This document shows positions 7,011-12,924 of a stretch of 12,965 nt of DNA, piece after piece. A program made the translations under genes and the position numbers. The stretch's first letter is position 1, and each line of letters begins with the position of its first letter. Origin of the DNA: Deltaproteobacteria bacterium RBG_16_54_11 (GTDB lineage Bacteria > Desulfobacterota > B13-G15 > RBG-16-54-18); contig MGQS01000077.1 of the NCBI GenBank assembly GCA_001797905.1, forward strand, positions 4,057-17,021. Reading direction: 5' to 3'. The notes beneath the pieces are model-generated. The model saw only the letters and a program-made list of their open reading frames with translations, ran no database searches and had not been told where the DNA came from.

Positions 7011-7238
7011 ATGCCCAAGGCTGAAGCCTTCTCAGTAGAAGGAACGGTCACGGAAACCCTGCCCAACGCCATGTTCAGGGTCGAGCTGGAGGGCGGCCGC
7101 AAGGTCTTGGCTCACATCTCCGGAAAGATGAGGATGCACTACATCAAAATCCTTCCGGGGGACAAGGTTACCGTGGAACTCTCTCCCTATGACCTCAGCA
7201 GGGGCAGGATAACCTATCGGGAGAAAAAGACAGCTTGA
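7011..7238 (+). CDS. infA: Translation initiation factor IF-1
   Basis: A 75-residue single OB-fold protein of the S1 class. Signatures are VEGTVTETLPNAMFRVELEG (about residues 9-28), VLAHISGKMRMHYIKILPGD (about 32-51) and the C-terminal SPYDLSRGRITYR. IF-1 binds the A site of the small subunit during initiation and cooperates with IF-2 and IF-3 (family knowledge). The conserved first residues are usually MaKeeaI-like; here MPKAEAF, a mild variation. CGAGGA (6998-7003) lies 7 bases before ATG 7011. It is followed after 28 bases by rpmJ, as in many bacteria. Confidence 0.97.
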   Translation: MPKAEAFSVEGTVTETLPNAMFRVELEGGRKVLAHISGKMRMHYIKILPGDKVTVELSPYDLSRGRITYREKKTA

Positions 7239-7266
7239 TTGATAAAAACCGGATAGGAGGATTCAG

Positions 7267-7380
7267 ATGAAGGTGCGATCTTCGGTGAAGAAGATCTGTG
7301 ATAAATGTAAGATCATCAAGAGGAAGGGTGTCATCAGGGTTATCTGTGTAAACCCGAAGCACAAACAAAGACAAGGCTAG
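7267..7380 (+). CDS. rpmJ: 50S ribosomal protein L36, zinc-binding (C+) form
   Basis: A 37-residue protein, the smallest ribosomal protein. It reads MKVRSSVKKICDKCKIIKRK, then GVIRVICVNPKHKQRQG, a nearly consensus L36. Cys11, Cys14, Cys27 and His32 form the CCCH zinc site of the C+ form (family knowledge). L36 stabilises 23S rRNA near the L7/L12 stalk base. ATG 7267 has ATAGGAGG (7253-7260) 6 bases upstream, an excellent site. It ends at TAG 7378-7380, 11 bases before rpsM. Confidence 0.98.
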   Translation: MKVRSSVKKICDKCKIIKRKGVIRVICVNPKHKQRQG

Positions 7381-7391
7381 GAGGGAAAACA

Positions 7392-7760
7392 GTGCCCAGA
7401 ATCGCAGGGGTTGACCTACCGAAGGATAAGAGGGTTGAGATCGCCCTTACCTATATCTACGGCATCGGACGCTCTGCGTCCCAGCGGATCTTGCAAGAGG
7501 CCGAGGTCGACTGGAACAAGAAGGCCGGGGAGTTGAGCGAGTCCGAGGTGGTCAAGATAAGGGGGATCATCGACGGCGCCTTTAAAGTGGAGGGAGAACT
7601 GAGAAGGGAAATAGCCATGAATATCAAGGGCCTCATGGACCTGGGTTCTTATCGGGGGCTGCGCCATCGCCGATCCCTTCCGGTGCGGGGGCAGCGGACC
7701 CATACCAACGCCAGGACTCGAAAAGGTCCTCGCCGGGGAGTGGTCGGGAAGAAGAAATAG
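7392..7760 (+). CDS. rpsM: 30S ribosomal protein S13
   Basis: A 122-residue protein starting at GTG 7392, preceded by AGGAGGG (7379-7385), which overlaps the rpmJ stop. It begins MPRIAGVDLPKDKRVEIALT and has YIYGIG, DLGSYRGLRHRRSLPVRGQR and the C-terminal RTHTNARTRKGPRRG tail, all diagnostic. S13 is in the head of the small subunit, contacts P-site tRNA through its tail, and forms bridges to L5 (family knowledge). It opens the classical alpha operon. Because only 11 bases separate it from rpmJ, the S4-binding pseudoknot leader known from the E. coli alpha operon is not present in that form. Confidence 0.98.
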   Translation: MPRIAGVDLPKDKRVEIALTYIYGIGRSASQRILQEAEVDWNKKAGELSESEVVKIRGIIDGAFKVEGELRREIAMNIKGLMDLGSYRGLRHRRSLPVRGQRTHTNARTRKGPRRGVVGKKK

Positions 7761-7773
7761 GAGGACTGACTGT

Positions 7774-8166
7774 ATGGCCAAAAGGGAGCAAAAAGAGGGA
7801 AGGAAAAAAGTGCGAGTAAATATCCCTACGGGGATCGTTCACATCCAGGCTACCTTTAACAACACCATTGTGACCTTTACCGACGATCAGGGCAACACCA
7901 TTGCGTGGGCCAGCGGGGGCACGCAGGGTTTCAAGGGGTCGCGCAAGGGGACGCCCTTTGCCGCCCAATTGGCCGCGTCGGCCGCCGCAAAGAAGGCCAT
8001 GGAGCACGGGATGAGGTCGGTGGATGTCTACGTAAAGGGGCCCGGGGCAGGGAGGGAGGCCGCCCTGAGGGCCTTGCAGGCCGCAGGGATGAAGGTCCAC
8101 ATGATCAGGGATGTCACCCCCATACCGCATAACGGCTGTAGGCCTCCCAAGCGGAGGAGGGTGTAA
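7774..8166 (+). CDS. rpsK: 30S ribosomal protein S11
   Basis: A 130-residue protein. S11 signatures include GIVHIQATFNNTIVTFTDDQ (about residues 17-36), WASGGTQGFKGSRKGTPFAAQ (about 42-62), GPGAGREAALRALQAAGMKV and the C-terminal IRDVTPIPHNGCRPPKRRRV. S11 lies in the platform of the small subunit near the mRNA exit and the 3' end of 16S rRNA (family knowledge). AGGAGGA (7759-7765) lies 8 bases before ATG 7774. A single base separates its TAA from the rpsD GTG, so the two are likely translationally coupled. Confidence 0.98.
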   Translation: MAKREQKEGRKKVRVNIPTGIVHIQATFNNTIVTFTDDQGNTIAWASGGTQGFKGSRKGTPFAAQLAASAAAKKAMEHGMRSVDVYVKGPGAGREAALRALQAAGMKVHMIRDVTPIPHNGCRPPKRRRV

Positions 8167-8167
8167 C

Positions 8168-8797
8168 GTGGCGCGATACAAAGATTCGTTCTGCCGACTG
8201 TGTCGCCGAGAAAGAATGAAGCTCTTCTTGAAAGGTGAGCGATGCTATACCGATAAGTGCGCCTTCGAGCGCCGGGGTTATCCGCCCGGACAACATGGCC
8301 AACGCCGGGTTAAGTTCTCCGACTACGGCATCCAACTGAGGGAGAAACAAAAGGTCAAACGCATATACGGCGTAACCGAGCGGCAGTTTCGCAACTACTT
8401 TGAAAAGGCCGACAGACAAAAGGGTATTACGGGGACAAACCTCCTGATCCTCTTGGAGCGGCGGCTTGACAATGCGGTCTACCGTCTGGGCTTCGCCACC
8501 TCCCGTCAGGAGGCACGACAGCTGGTGGGGCACGGCCACTTTCTGGTGAACGGGCGCAAGGTAAACATTTCCTCGTATCTCGTGCAGCCCAAGGATGTCA
8601 TCGAAGTCAAAGAAAAGAGCAAAGGGATGGGTCGGATCAAGGAGGCTGTAGAGGGGATGGCGAGGAGGGGCTTGCCTCAATGGCTCGAGATGGAAAAGGA
8701 CGTACTCAAAGGAATGGTCAAGGGATGGCCTGATCGAGGGGAATTAACGACTCCTCCCATCCAAGAGCAACTCATCGTAGAGCTATACTCCAAATAG
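8168..8797 (+). CDS. rpsD: 30S ribosomal protein S4 with N-terminal zinc finger
   Basis: A 209-residue protein of normal length. The frame is open upstream to 8111 inside rpsK, but the conserved N-terminus (MARYKDSFCRLCRRE) starts at GTG 8168, with GGAGGAGG (8153-8160) 7 bases upstream. Cys9, Cys12, Cys26 and Cys31 (C-x2-C-x13-C-x4-C) form a zinc site as in the Thermus protein; E. coli S4 lacks it. The S4 RNA-binding domain spans about residues 95-150 (LERRLDNAVYRLGFATSRQE, then LVGHGHFLVNGRKVNI). S4 nucleates 16S rRNA folding at the five-way junction (family knowledge). Its place between rpsK and rpoA is typical of Proteobacteria and relatives and unlike Firmicutes. Confidence 0.97.
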   Translation: MARYKDSFCRLCRRERMKLFLKGERCYTDKCAFERRGYPPGQHGQRRVKFSDYGIQLREKQKVKRIYGVTERQFRNYFEKADRQKGITGTNLLILLERRLDNAVYRLGFATSRQEARQLVGHGHFLVNGRKVNISSYLVQPKDVIEVKEKSKGMGRIKEAVEGMARRGLPQWLEMEKDVLKGMVKGWPDRGELTTPPIQEQLIVELYSK

Positions 8798-8832
8798 CGA
8801 TTCAGTATGGCGCAGGAGGACAGTAAAAGGCT

Positions 8833-9858
8833 ATGGAGATAAACGAGAAGAATTGGAAGGCCTTGATCAAACCGAAAAGGCTTGAGGTCGATGAAGAGAC
8901 CTTAACCGATTACTACGGTAAATTCGTCGTTGAACCCCTGGAGAGGGGGTTCGGCATGACCCTGGGGAACTCCCTGAGGAGAATCCTCCTGTCATCCCTG
9001 CAGGGGGCCGGCATCACGGCGGTCAAGATAGACGGCAGCCTGCATGAGTTCTCTGTCCTACCGGGGGTCAAGGAGGATGTCACCGATCTCATTCTCAATC
9101 TGAAGGAGGTGGTCTGCAAGCTGCACGCCCCCGGTCCCAAGATGGTGAGGATAGAGGCCGAGGGCGAAAAGGAGGTTGTGGCAGCGGATATCATCACCGA
9201 TGCCGATGTGGAGGTGATAAATCCACAACAGCACATCGCTATCCTCGGCAAGGGCGCCAAGCTGAAGATGGAGATGACGGTAAGGATGGACAAAGGGTAT
9301 GTCACCGCCGAGAGAAACAAGGAAGAGGACATGCCGATAGGGACCATCCCCATTGATGCCATCTTCACCCCTATTAAGAAGGTGAACTATACGGTGACCA
9401 ATGCGCGCGTGGGGCAGATCACCGACTATGACAAGCTTACCTTCGAAGTCTGGACCAACGGGACCATAAAACCGGACGACGCAGTGGCCCTGGCAGCCAA
9501 GATCCTTAAGGATCAATTGAGCATATTTATCAACTTCGAGGAGCCTGTTGAAGAGCTTCCGAGTGAGGACGATGAAGAAACAAAGAAGAAGAAGCTGGAG
9601 GAACTGCGCGAAAAACTAACCAAGAGCGTGGATGAGCTCGAATTGTCGGTCAGATCGGCCAACTGTCTGAAGAACGCCAACATTCAATACATCTCGGAAT
9701 TAGTGCAAAAGACGGAGCAGGATATCCTCCAAACCAAGAACTTCGGCAGAAAATCCCTCAATGAGATAAAAGAGGTCTTGAAGGGGATGGGATTACAGCT
9801 GGGGATGAACATGGCAGATCTCACGCCCCCTGCAGAGCAAAACGAGAAAGAAGAATAG
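8833..9858 (+). CDS. rpoA: DNA-directed RNA polymerase subunit alpha
   Basis: A 341-residue protein. The N-terminal dimerisation and assembly domain (about residues 1-236) contains EPLERGFGMTLGNSLRRILL (34-53) and ITDYDKLTFEVWTNG (196-210). A charged linker rich in Glu, Asp and Lys (about 237-262) joins it to the C-terminal domain (about 263-325). That domain carries the RSANCLK motif (274-280) used for UP-element and activator contacts, plus KNFGRKSLNEIKEVL. Alpha dimerises and scaffolds beta and beta-prime (family knowledge). CAGGAGGA lies 12 bases before ATG 8833, a long spacing, and AAAGG lies 2 bases before. The 35-base gap after rpsD is the largest in the plus-strand cluster. Confidence 0.98.
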   Translation: MEINEKNWKALIKPKRLEVDEETLTDYYGKFVVEPLERGFGMTLGNSLRRILLSSLQGAGITAVKIDGSLHEFSVLPGVKEDVTDLILNLKEVVCKLHAPGPKMVRIEAEGEKEVVAADIITDADVEVINPQQHIAILGKGAKLKMEMTVRMDKGYVTAERNKEEDMPIGTIPIDAIFTPIKKVNYTVTNARVGQITDYDKLTFEVWTNGTIKPDDAVALAAKILKDQLSIFINFEEPVEELPSEDDEETKKKKLEELREKLTKSVDELELSVRSANCLKNANIQYISELVQKTEQDILQTKNFGRKSLNEIKEVLKGMGLQLGMNMADLTPPAEQNEKEE

Positions 9859-9868
9859 GGGGAACCCG

Positions 9869-10294
9869 ATGCGACACCGCCAGGCCGGAAGAAAACTCAA
9901 TCGTACCACAAGTCATCGCCTCATGATGCTGCGTAATATGGTTACCTCCCTGTTCGAACATGAGCGGATTGAGACCACCGAGGCCAAGGCGAAAGAAGTG
10001 CGCAGTCTTGCCGAGCGCCTCATCACCTTGGGGAAGAAGGGCGATTTGCACGCCCGCCGTCAGGCCCTCAGGATCATCAATAGCAAAAAGGTTGCCCACA
10101 AGCTCTTCACTGAGATCACCCCCCGTTTCGCGGGGAGGAATGGGGGATATACCCACATCTTAAAGACCAGAAACCGTCCGGGCGATGCGGCAGCCCTTGC
10201 GATCATTGAGTTGCTTCCCCCGGAAGTCAAGGAAGAGAAAGAAAAGGCGGGCAAAAAGCCCGCCAAGAAAAAAACCGCTGAGAAGAAATCATAG
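9869..10294 (+). CDS. rplQ: 50S ribosomal protein L17 with Lys/Ala-rich tail
   Basis: A 141-residue protein. The L17 core (about residues 1-117) shows MRHRQAGRKLNRTTSHRLMM, LRNMVTSLFEHERIETTEAK, AKEVRSLAERLITLGK and FAGRNGGYTHILKTRNRPGDAA. L17 surrounds the exit tunnel on the large subunit (family knowledge). A low-complexity tail rich in Lys, Ala and Glu (about 118-141) extends it beyond the 127 residues of E. coli L17. The tail's codons include a 7-bp GC hairpin that works as a terminator on the opposite strand. AGGGGGA (9857-9863) precedes ATG 9869. The last six bases overlap the end of the convergent adenosine-kinase gene. Confidence 0.97.
   Translation: MRHRQAGRKLNRTTSHRLMMLRNMVTSLFEHERIETTEAKAKEVRSLAERLITLGKKGDLHARRQALRIINSKKVAHKLFTEITPRFAGRNGGYTHILKTRNRPGDAAALAIIELLPPEVKEEKEKAGKKPAKKKTAEKKS
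10231..10264 (-). terminator. Intrinsic terminator for the minus-strand operon, embedded in rplQ
   Basis: A perfect 7-bp inverted repeat, GGCGGGC (10246-10252) and GCCCGCC (10258-10264), flanks a 5-base loop. Read on the minus strand it is GGCGGGC-TTTTT-GCCCGCC followed by TTTTCTTTCTCTTCC, a typical rho-independent terminator. It lies 25-45 bases past the stop of the adenosine-specific kinase gene. On the plus strand the hairpin is followed by adenines, so it should not stop the ribosomal operon. It encodes the rplQ residues K-A-G-K-K-P-A. Confidence 0.8.
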
Positions 10295-10771
10295 CTTGTA
10301 ACCGAAATCCCGCAAGAGTTTTCTCCTCCACTGAACCCCTGCGTCGTCTTCGATCCCTTGAGGAGGCGCGCCATCGATCACCCCCATAATGCCCCTTCCC
10401 TGATCCGTCTCGGCGATGACCACCTCAACCTGGTTGGCAGTGGCACAGTAGATGGTGCACACCTCCTGGCACATCTTGATGGCGTTTAGGACGTTTATGG
10501 GAAAGGCATCCTTGAGCACGACGATGAAGGTATGGCCGGCCGCCACTTTTGCGGCATTTTGTTGGGCGACCTTGACCATATCGGCGTCATTCCCCTCTGA
10601 TCTGATGAGGCACTTGCCCGAGGCCTCACAAAAGGCGATACCGAACTTTGCCCCCGGCGCCCCACCGGCTATCACCTCGTAGAGGTCCTCGACCGTCTTG
10701 ATAAAGTGGCTCTGCCCTAAGATGACGTTGCCTCCCTCCGGGATCTCGAGTCTCACTGCCGTGATCTCCAT
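10289..10771 (-). CDS. Adenosine-specific kinase (DUF355/COG1839 family)
   Basis: A 160-residue cytosolic protein, the full length of the family. Motifs I recognise are NVILGQSHFIKTVEDLYE (about residues 15-32), KFGIAFCEASG (42-52), AGHTFIV (78-84), FPINVLNAIK (90-99), CTIYCATANQVEVVIAET (105-122) and GRGIMGVIDG (125-134). The family is annotated as adenosine-specific kinase from structural and ligand work on an archaeal member, and is seen mostly in archaea and thermophilic or anaerobic bacteria (recalled). The reaction would be adenosine to AMP; this is less well established than the family assignment. A strong AGGAGGGAG site precedes the ATG. It is last in the minus-strand operon, 23 bases after the DHH gene, and overlaps the end of rplQ by six bases. 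Confidence 0.88.
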   Translation of the reverse strand: MEITAVRLEIPEGGNVILGQSHFIKTVEDLYEVIAGGAPGAKFGIAFCEASGKCLIRSEGNDADMVKVAQQNAAKVAAGHTFIVVLKDAFPINVLNAIKMCQEVCTIYCATANQVEVVIAETDQGRGIMGVIDGAPPQGIEDDAGVQWRRKLLRDFGYKL

Positions 10772-10794
10772 AGAACGCTCCCTCCTCTCTTGTG

Positions 10795-11817
10795 TTAAAC
10801 AACGGGGATACCCTTTGCTCTATCGCAACCGAGCTTCTTGAGAAACCGCTCTTTCAGCTTCTGCGTGGCCTCCTTGCGGCTCTGCGGCACGGCCAGCAAC
10901 CACCTCCCCCCGGCGGTGGCCTCATGTCCTCCGGCGCTCGCCCCCTCCACGCCTCTGATCAGGTCACGGGCCAGTTTATCGGCGCTGCCCTTGTGGCGCC
11001 CCGTTGTGCGCAGGGAAAATAAAACCTCATGATCCATCTCCCCGAGGACGAGCAACCATCTCACCCCATCCATGCGGATCAAAAAATCGGCTATGATAGC
11101 CACCATGTCCGGGTCCGCCATCTCCCCCAGTTCGCTGATCAAGACCCCCTGAGGAGGATACCACATCGTCCTCTCGAGGGCCTCTTGCAGGATGCGAAAA
11201 TACTCACGCGGGAGGGAAGGGTATTCGATCTGCGAAAGGGTCTTCCCCAAGACCTTGGGGTAGAGGGCCGCTGACAGCTTTACATCCACCTCATGGGCAT
11301 CTCTGCCCAGATACCTCGTATCCGACATGATCCCGTAGTAGAGGGCTGTGGCCAATCTTCGATTGATATCAACCCCCTCCTTCACGAGGTACTCGGCCAG
11401 TATGCTGGAGGTGCTCCCATACGCCGGTCTGATATCCACGAAGGGGACCTTTTTTAGCAGGGAGATCTTTCTCGCCGGATGATGATCGACAACGATGCTG
11501 GGCACGAGCGAGAGGGGGAGCGGGGCGTTTCCGGAAAACGGCTGGCAGTCTACCAGAGAGACCACGGTAAAATTAAAGGGGTCGATCGTTTGAATGGAGC
11601 GCATGGGGATCTGCAGCCTGGTGATCATGGCTTTGTTCTCCGCGCGGCCGATGATCCCTCCGTAGACGAGCACCGAATTTATCCCCCACGAGGCAAAGAG
11701 ATGTCGCAGGGCATAAGCGCTGGCGATGGAATCGGGATCAGGGTTGGTGTGCGTAGCGATCAGCACCTTGCGTTTGTTCTGCACCACTTGATGCAATCGC
11801 TCCAGGTTGTCTCCCAT
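10795..11817 (-). CDS. DHH-family phosphoesterase (DHH + DHHA1; NrnA-like)
   Basis: A 340-residue protein. The DHH domain carries metal-binding motifs in order: THTNPDPDS (His23, Asp27, Asp29), LVDCQPF (Asp90), VVDHHPA (Asp111-His112-His113) and SDTRYLGRD (Asp166). The C-terminal DHHA1 part ends with the GGHEATAGG substrate-binding motif (296-304). All catalytic residues are present. Family members hydrolyse short oligoribonucleotides, pAp or cyclic dinucleotides with manganese (NrnA/GdpP relatives); no GdpP PAS/GGDEF or membrane part is present. The exact substrate cannot be read from sequence. I prefer ATG 11817, with GGGAG 8 bases upstream, over GTG 11847, which lacks a Shine-Dalgarno site. 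It lies 35 bases after radC, so the two are likely cotranscribed. Confidence 0.9.
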   Translation of the reverse strand: MGDNLERLHQVVQNKRKVLIATHTNPDPDSIASAYALRHLFASWGINSVLVYGGIIGRAENKAMITRLQIPMRSIQTIDPFNFTVVSLVDCQPFSGNAPLPLSLVPSIVVDHHPARKISLLKKVPFVDIRPAYGSTSSILAEYLVKEGVDINRRLATALYYGIMSDTRYLGRDAHEVDVKLSAALYPKVLGKTLSQIEYPSLPREYFRILQEALERTMWYPPQGVLISELGEMADPDMVAIIADFLIRMDGVRWLLVLGEMDHEVLFSLRTTGRHKGSADKLARDLIRGVEGASAGGHEATAGGRWLLAVPQSRKEATQKLKERFLKKLGCDRAKGIPVV

Positions 11818-11852
11818 AGATCGATCTCCCGCCGCCTTCTCCTTCACTCTGT

Positions 11853-12593
11853 TCAGCTCGGTGTGGGTGGGGCCCCGGGAGCAAGCCGTCCCCTGTCGGC
11901 GAAGCTATAGTAACTCCCCTGCCCGATTATGATGTGGTCCAAGACACCGATGCCCAGCACCCTTCCGCACTCCACCAGCCGCCCGGTTATCTCCTCATCC
12001 TCTCGGCTCGGTGTGGGGTCGCCGCTCGGATGATTGTGCACCAAGATCAGCGAGGCAGCGGACTCCCTGATGGCGGGGGCAAAGGCCTCCCGGGGGTGAA
12101 CCAGGGAGCTGGTCAAGGTCCCCTCTGAAACCCTCTCTTCTCTGATGGCCTTGTTCTTACTGTCCAACAGGAGAATAAAAAAACACTCCTTCTTCTTATC
12201 TTTCAGGCGCTGGTGAAAATGGGCGAAGACATCCGCACTGCGCGAAAAGGCCTTGCCCTGGGGAAATTTCTCGGTGGCATACCTGCGGGCGATCTCCATG
12301 ACCGCCTTTACGGTTGCCGTCTTGGCCGGCCCGATCCCCTTGAGGTCCAATAGCTCGGCGGGCGCCACAGAGGCAAGGTTTCGAAACGTCTCAAATCTTT
12401 TTATGAGCTGCCGGGCATGATCGAGGGCGGTCCTGCCGCTCTTCCCGTCCCCTGTCCTGAGGACTATGGCCAGCAACTCTGCGTCAGTGAGGGCTTCAGG
12501 TCCTTGCTCCAGGAGCTTCTCCCTCGGACGATCGCTCTTTGGCCATTCCTTAATGGGATACGAGCCTTTTGCATTCTTCACGGTATTCCCCAT
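11853..12593 (-). CDS. radC: RadC family JAMM/MPN protein
   Basis: A 246-residue protein from ATG 12593. An N-terminal RadC helical region (IKEWPKSDRPREKLLEQGPE, then LTDAELLAIVLRTG, about residues 14-48) is followed by a helix-hairpin-helix motif (LDLKGIGPAKT, 82-92) and the C-terminal JAMM metalloprotease-like domain. That domain shows EGTLTSSLVHPREAF (157-171) and the zinc motif HNHPSGDPTPSREDE (His186, His188, Asp199). The family was once called a DNA repair protein, but its function remains unclear. The start is uncertain: the frame is open to ATG 12653, giving a Cys-containing extension unlike RadC, and GTG 12581 is also possible. It is the first gene of the minus-strand operon. Confidence 0.92.
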   Translation of the reverse strand: MGNTVKNAKGSYPIKEWPKSDRPREKLLEQGPEALTDAELLAIVLRTGDGKSGRTALDHARQLIKRFETFRNLASVAPAELLDLKGIGPAKTATVKAVMEIARRYATEKFPQGKAFSRSADVFAHFHQRLKDKKKECFFILLLDSKNKAIREERVSEGTLTSSLVHPREAFAPAIRESAASLILVHNHPSGDPTPSREDEEITGRLVECGRVLGIGVLDHIIIGQGSYYSFADRGRLAPGAPPTPS

Positions 12594-12642
12594 AGTTTTT
12601 GTAATAAGCCCCCGGTTCAATAAGCACGTGCGACACCGAGGA

Positions 12643-12671
12643 TCATAGCACATCCTGAGCGATTATGAAAA
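12643..12671 (-). promoter_or_regulatory. Candidate sigma-70 promoter for the radC operon
   Basis: On the minus strand, TTTTCA (12671-12666, 4/6 to TTGACA) is separated by 17 bases from TATGAT (12648-12643, 5/6 to TATAAT). Transcription would start near 12636, about 40 bases before ATG 12593, leaving a short leader. If real, it excludes the upstream ATG 12653 as the radC start. A nearby CATAAT (12667-12662) is an alternative -10 element, but no matching -35 is visible. Confidence 0.35.
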
Positions 12672-12689
12672 GACACGATATACCTCCAT

Positions 12690-12718
12690 TGACCAAAGGG
12701 TCACTGGCCAAGGGGCCA
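12690..12718. repeat. Two tandem 14-base hairpins with a compensatory base change
   Basis: TGACC-AAAG-GGTCA (12690-12703) and TGGCC-AAGG-GGCCA (12705-12718) are separated by one base. Each is a perfect 5-bp inverted repeat around a 4-base loop. They differ at three positions: two are the paired bases of one stem position (A-T in the first, G-C in the second), and the third is in the loop. They could be a paired operator or a small structured leader; function is unknown. Confidence 0.6.
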
Positions 12719-12723
12719 CCTTC

Positions 12724-12740
12724 GGCTCCGGCGGCTCCGG
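12724..12740. repeat. Tandem direct repeat GGCTCCGG
   Basis: Two copies of GGCTCCGG (12724-12731 and 12733-12740) separated by one C, bracketed by CTTC (12720-12723) and GAAG (12741-12744), which are complementary. It follows the two hairpins directly, so the block 12690-12744 is unusually structured for an intergenic spacer. No function is assigned. Confidence 0.5.
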
Positions 12741-12815
12741 GAAGCCTTATATTGCTGCCTTTACAGATTGCCAAGTATCAGTCGGGATTATTGATCCTGC
12801 CATTCACAAAAAACC

Positions 12816-12847
12816 TTGACAAAAAAGGGATTTTGATTTTAGGTAAT
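12816..12847 (+). promoter_or_regulatory. Candidate promoter for the zinc-ribbon gene
   Basis: A perfect -35 hexamer TTGACA (12816-12821) is followed by an AT-rich stretch. The best -10 match is GGTAAT (12842-12847, 4/6) with a 20-base spacer, longer than ideal; at 17-18 bases the hexamers are poor. The -35 box and AT-richness argue for a promoter, the -10 does not. It would give a leader of about 70 bases before ATG 12925. Confidence 0.35.
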
Positions 12848-12888
12848 TAAAACAGAGCATGACCGGCATCCAGAGGTACTATGTTTGC

Positions 12889-12902
12889 ATTACTAATGTA
12901 AT
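12889..12902 (+). promoter_or_regulatory. Inverted repeat ahead of the zinc-ribbon gene
   Basis: ATTAC (12889-12893) and GTAAT (12898-12902) flank TAAT. The arms could pair in RNA or form a small operator. It lies just upstream of the Shine-Dalgarno site AAAGGAGG (12911-12918), so it could influence transcription or translation of the next gene. A weaker outer AGGT/ACCT match surrounds it (12874-12877 and 12903-12906). AT-rich repeats this short arise by chance. Confidence 0.3.
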
Positions 12903-12924
12903 ACCTTAAAAAAGGAGGCTTACC

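Larger units (their letters stand above)
12594..12924. other. Divergent intergenic region between radC and the zinc-ribbon gene
   Basis: About 330 bases without a credible gene. It contains a candidate promoter for each strand, two tandem hairpins, a GC-rich 8-base direct repeat, and an inverted repeat near the right-hand gene. The right half (12800-12924) is clearly more AT-rich than the coding DNA, as expected for promoter sequence. The only reading frame of note (12665-12850) has no ribosome site and looks like noise. No tRNA or recognisable riboswitch was seen. Confidence 0.75.

Noticed and set aside
7381..7391. S4-binding pseudoknot leader of the alpha operon
   Set aside because: The gap before rpsM is only 11 bases and holds just the ribosome site, so an E. 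coli-like leader cannot be there.
8111..8167. N-terminal extension of rpsD
   Set aside because: Overlaps the end of rpsK; the conserved S4 N-terminus MARYKDSFC starts at GTG 8168 with a good ribosome site.
11818..11847. GTG start adding 10 residues to the DHH protein
   Set aside because: No ribosome site precedes it, while ATG 11817 has GGGAG at good spacing; the extra residues are not part of the DHH fold.
12665..12850. 61-codon plus-strand frame in the divergent intergenic region
   Set aside because: No Shine-Dalgarno site before its ATG, no family resemblance, and it spans the tandem hairpins and the promoter-like TTGACA.
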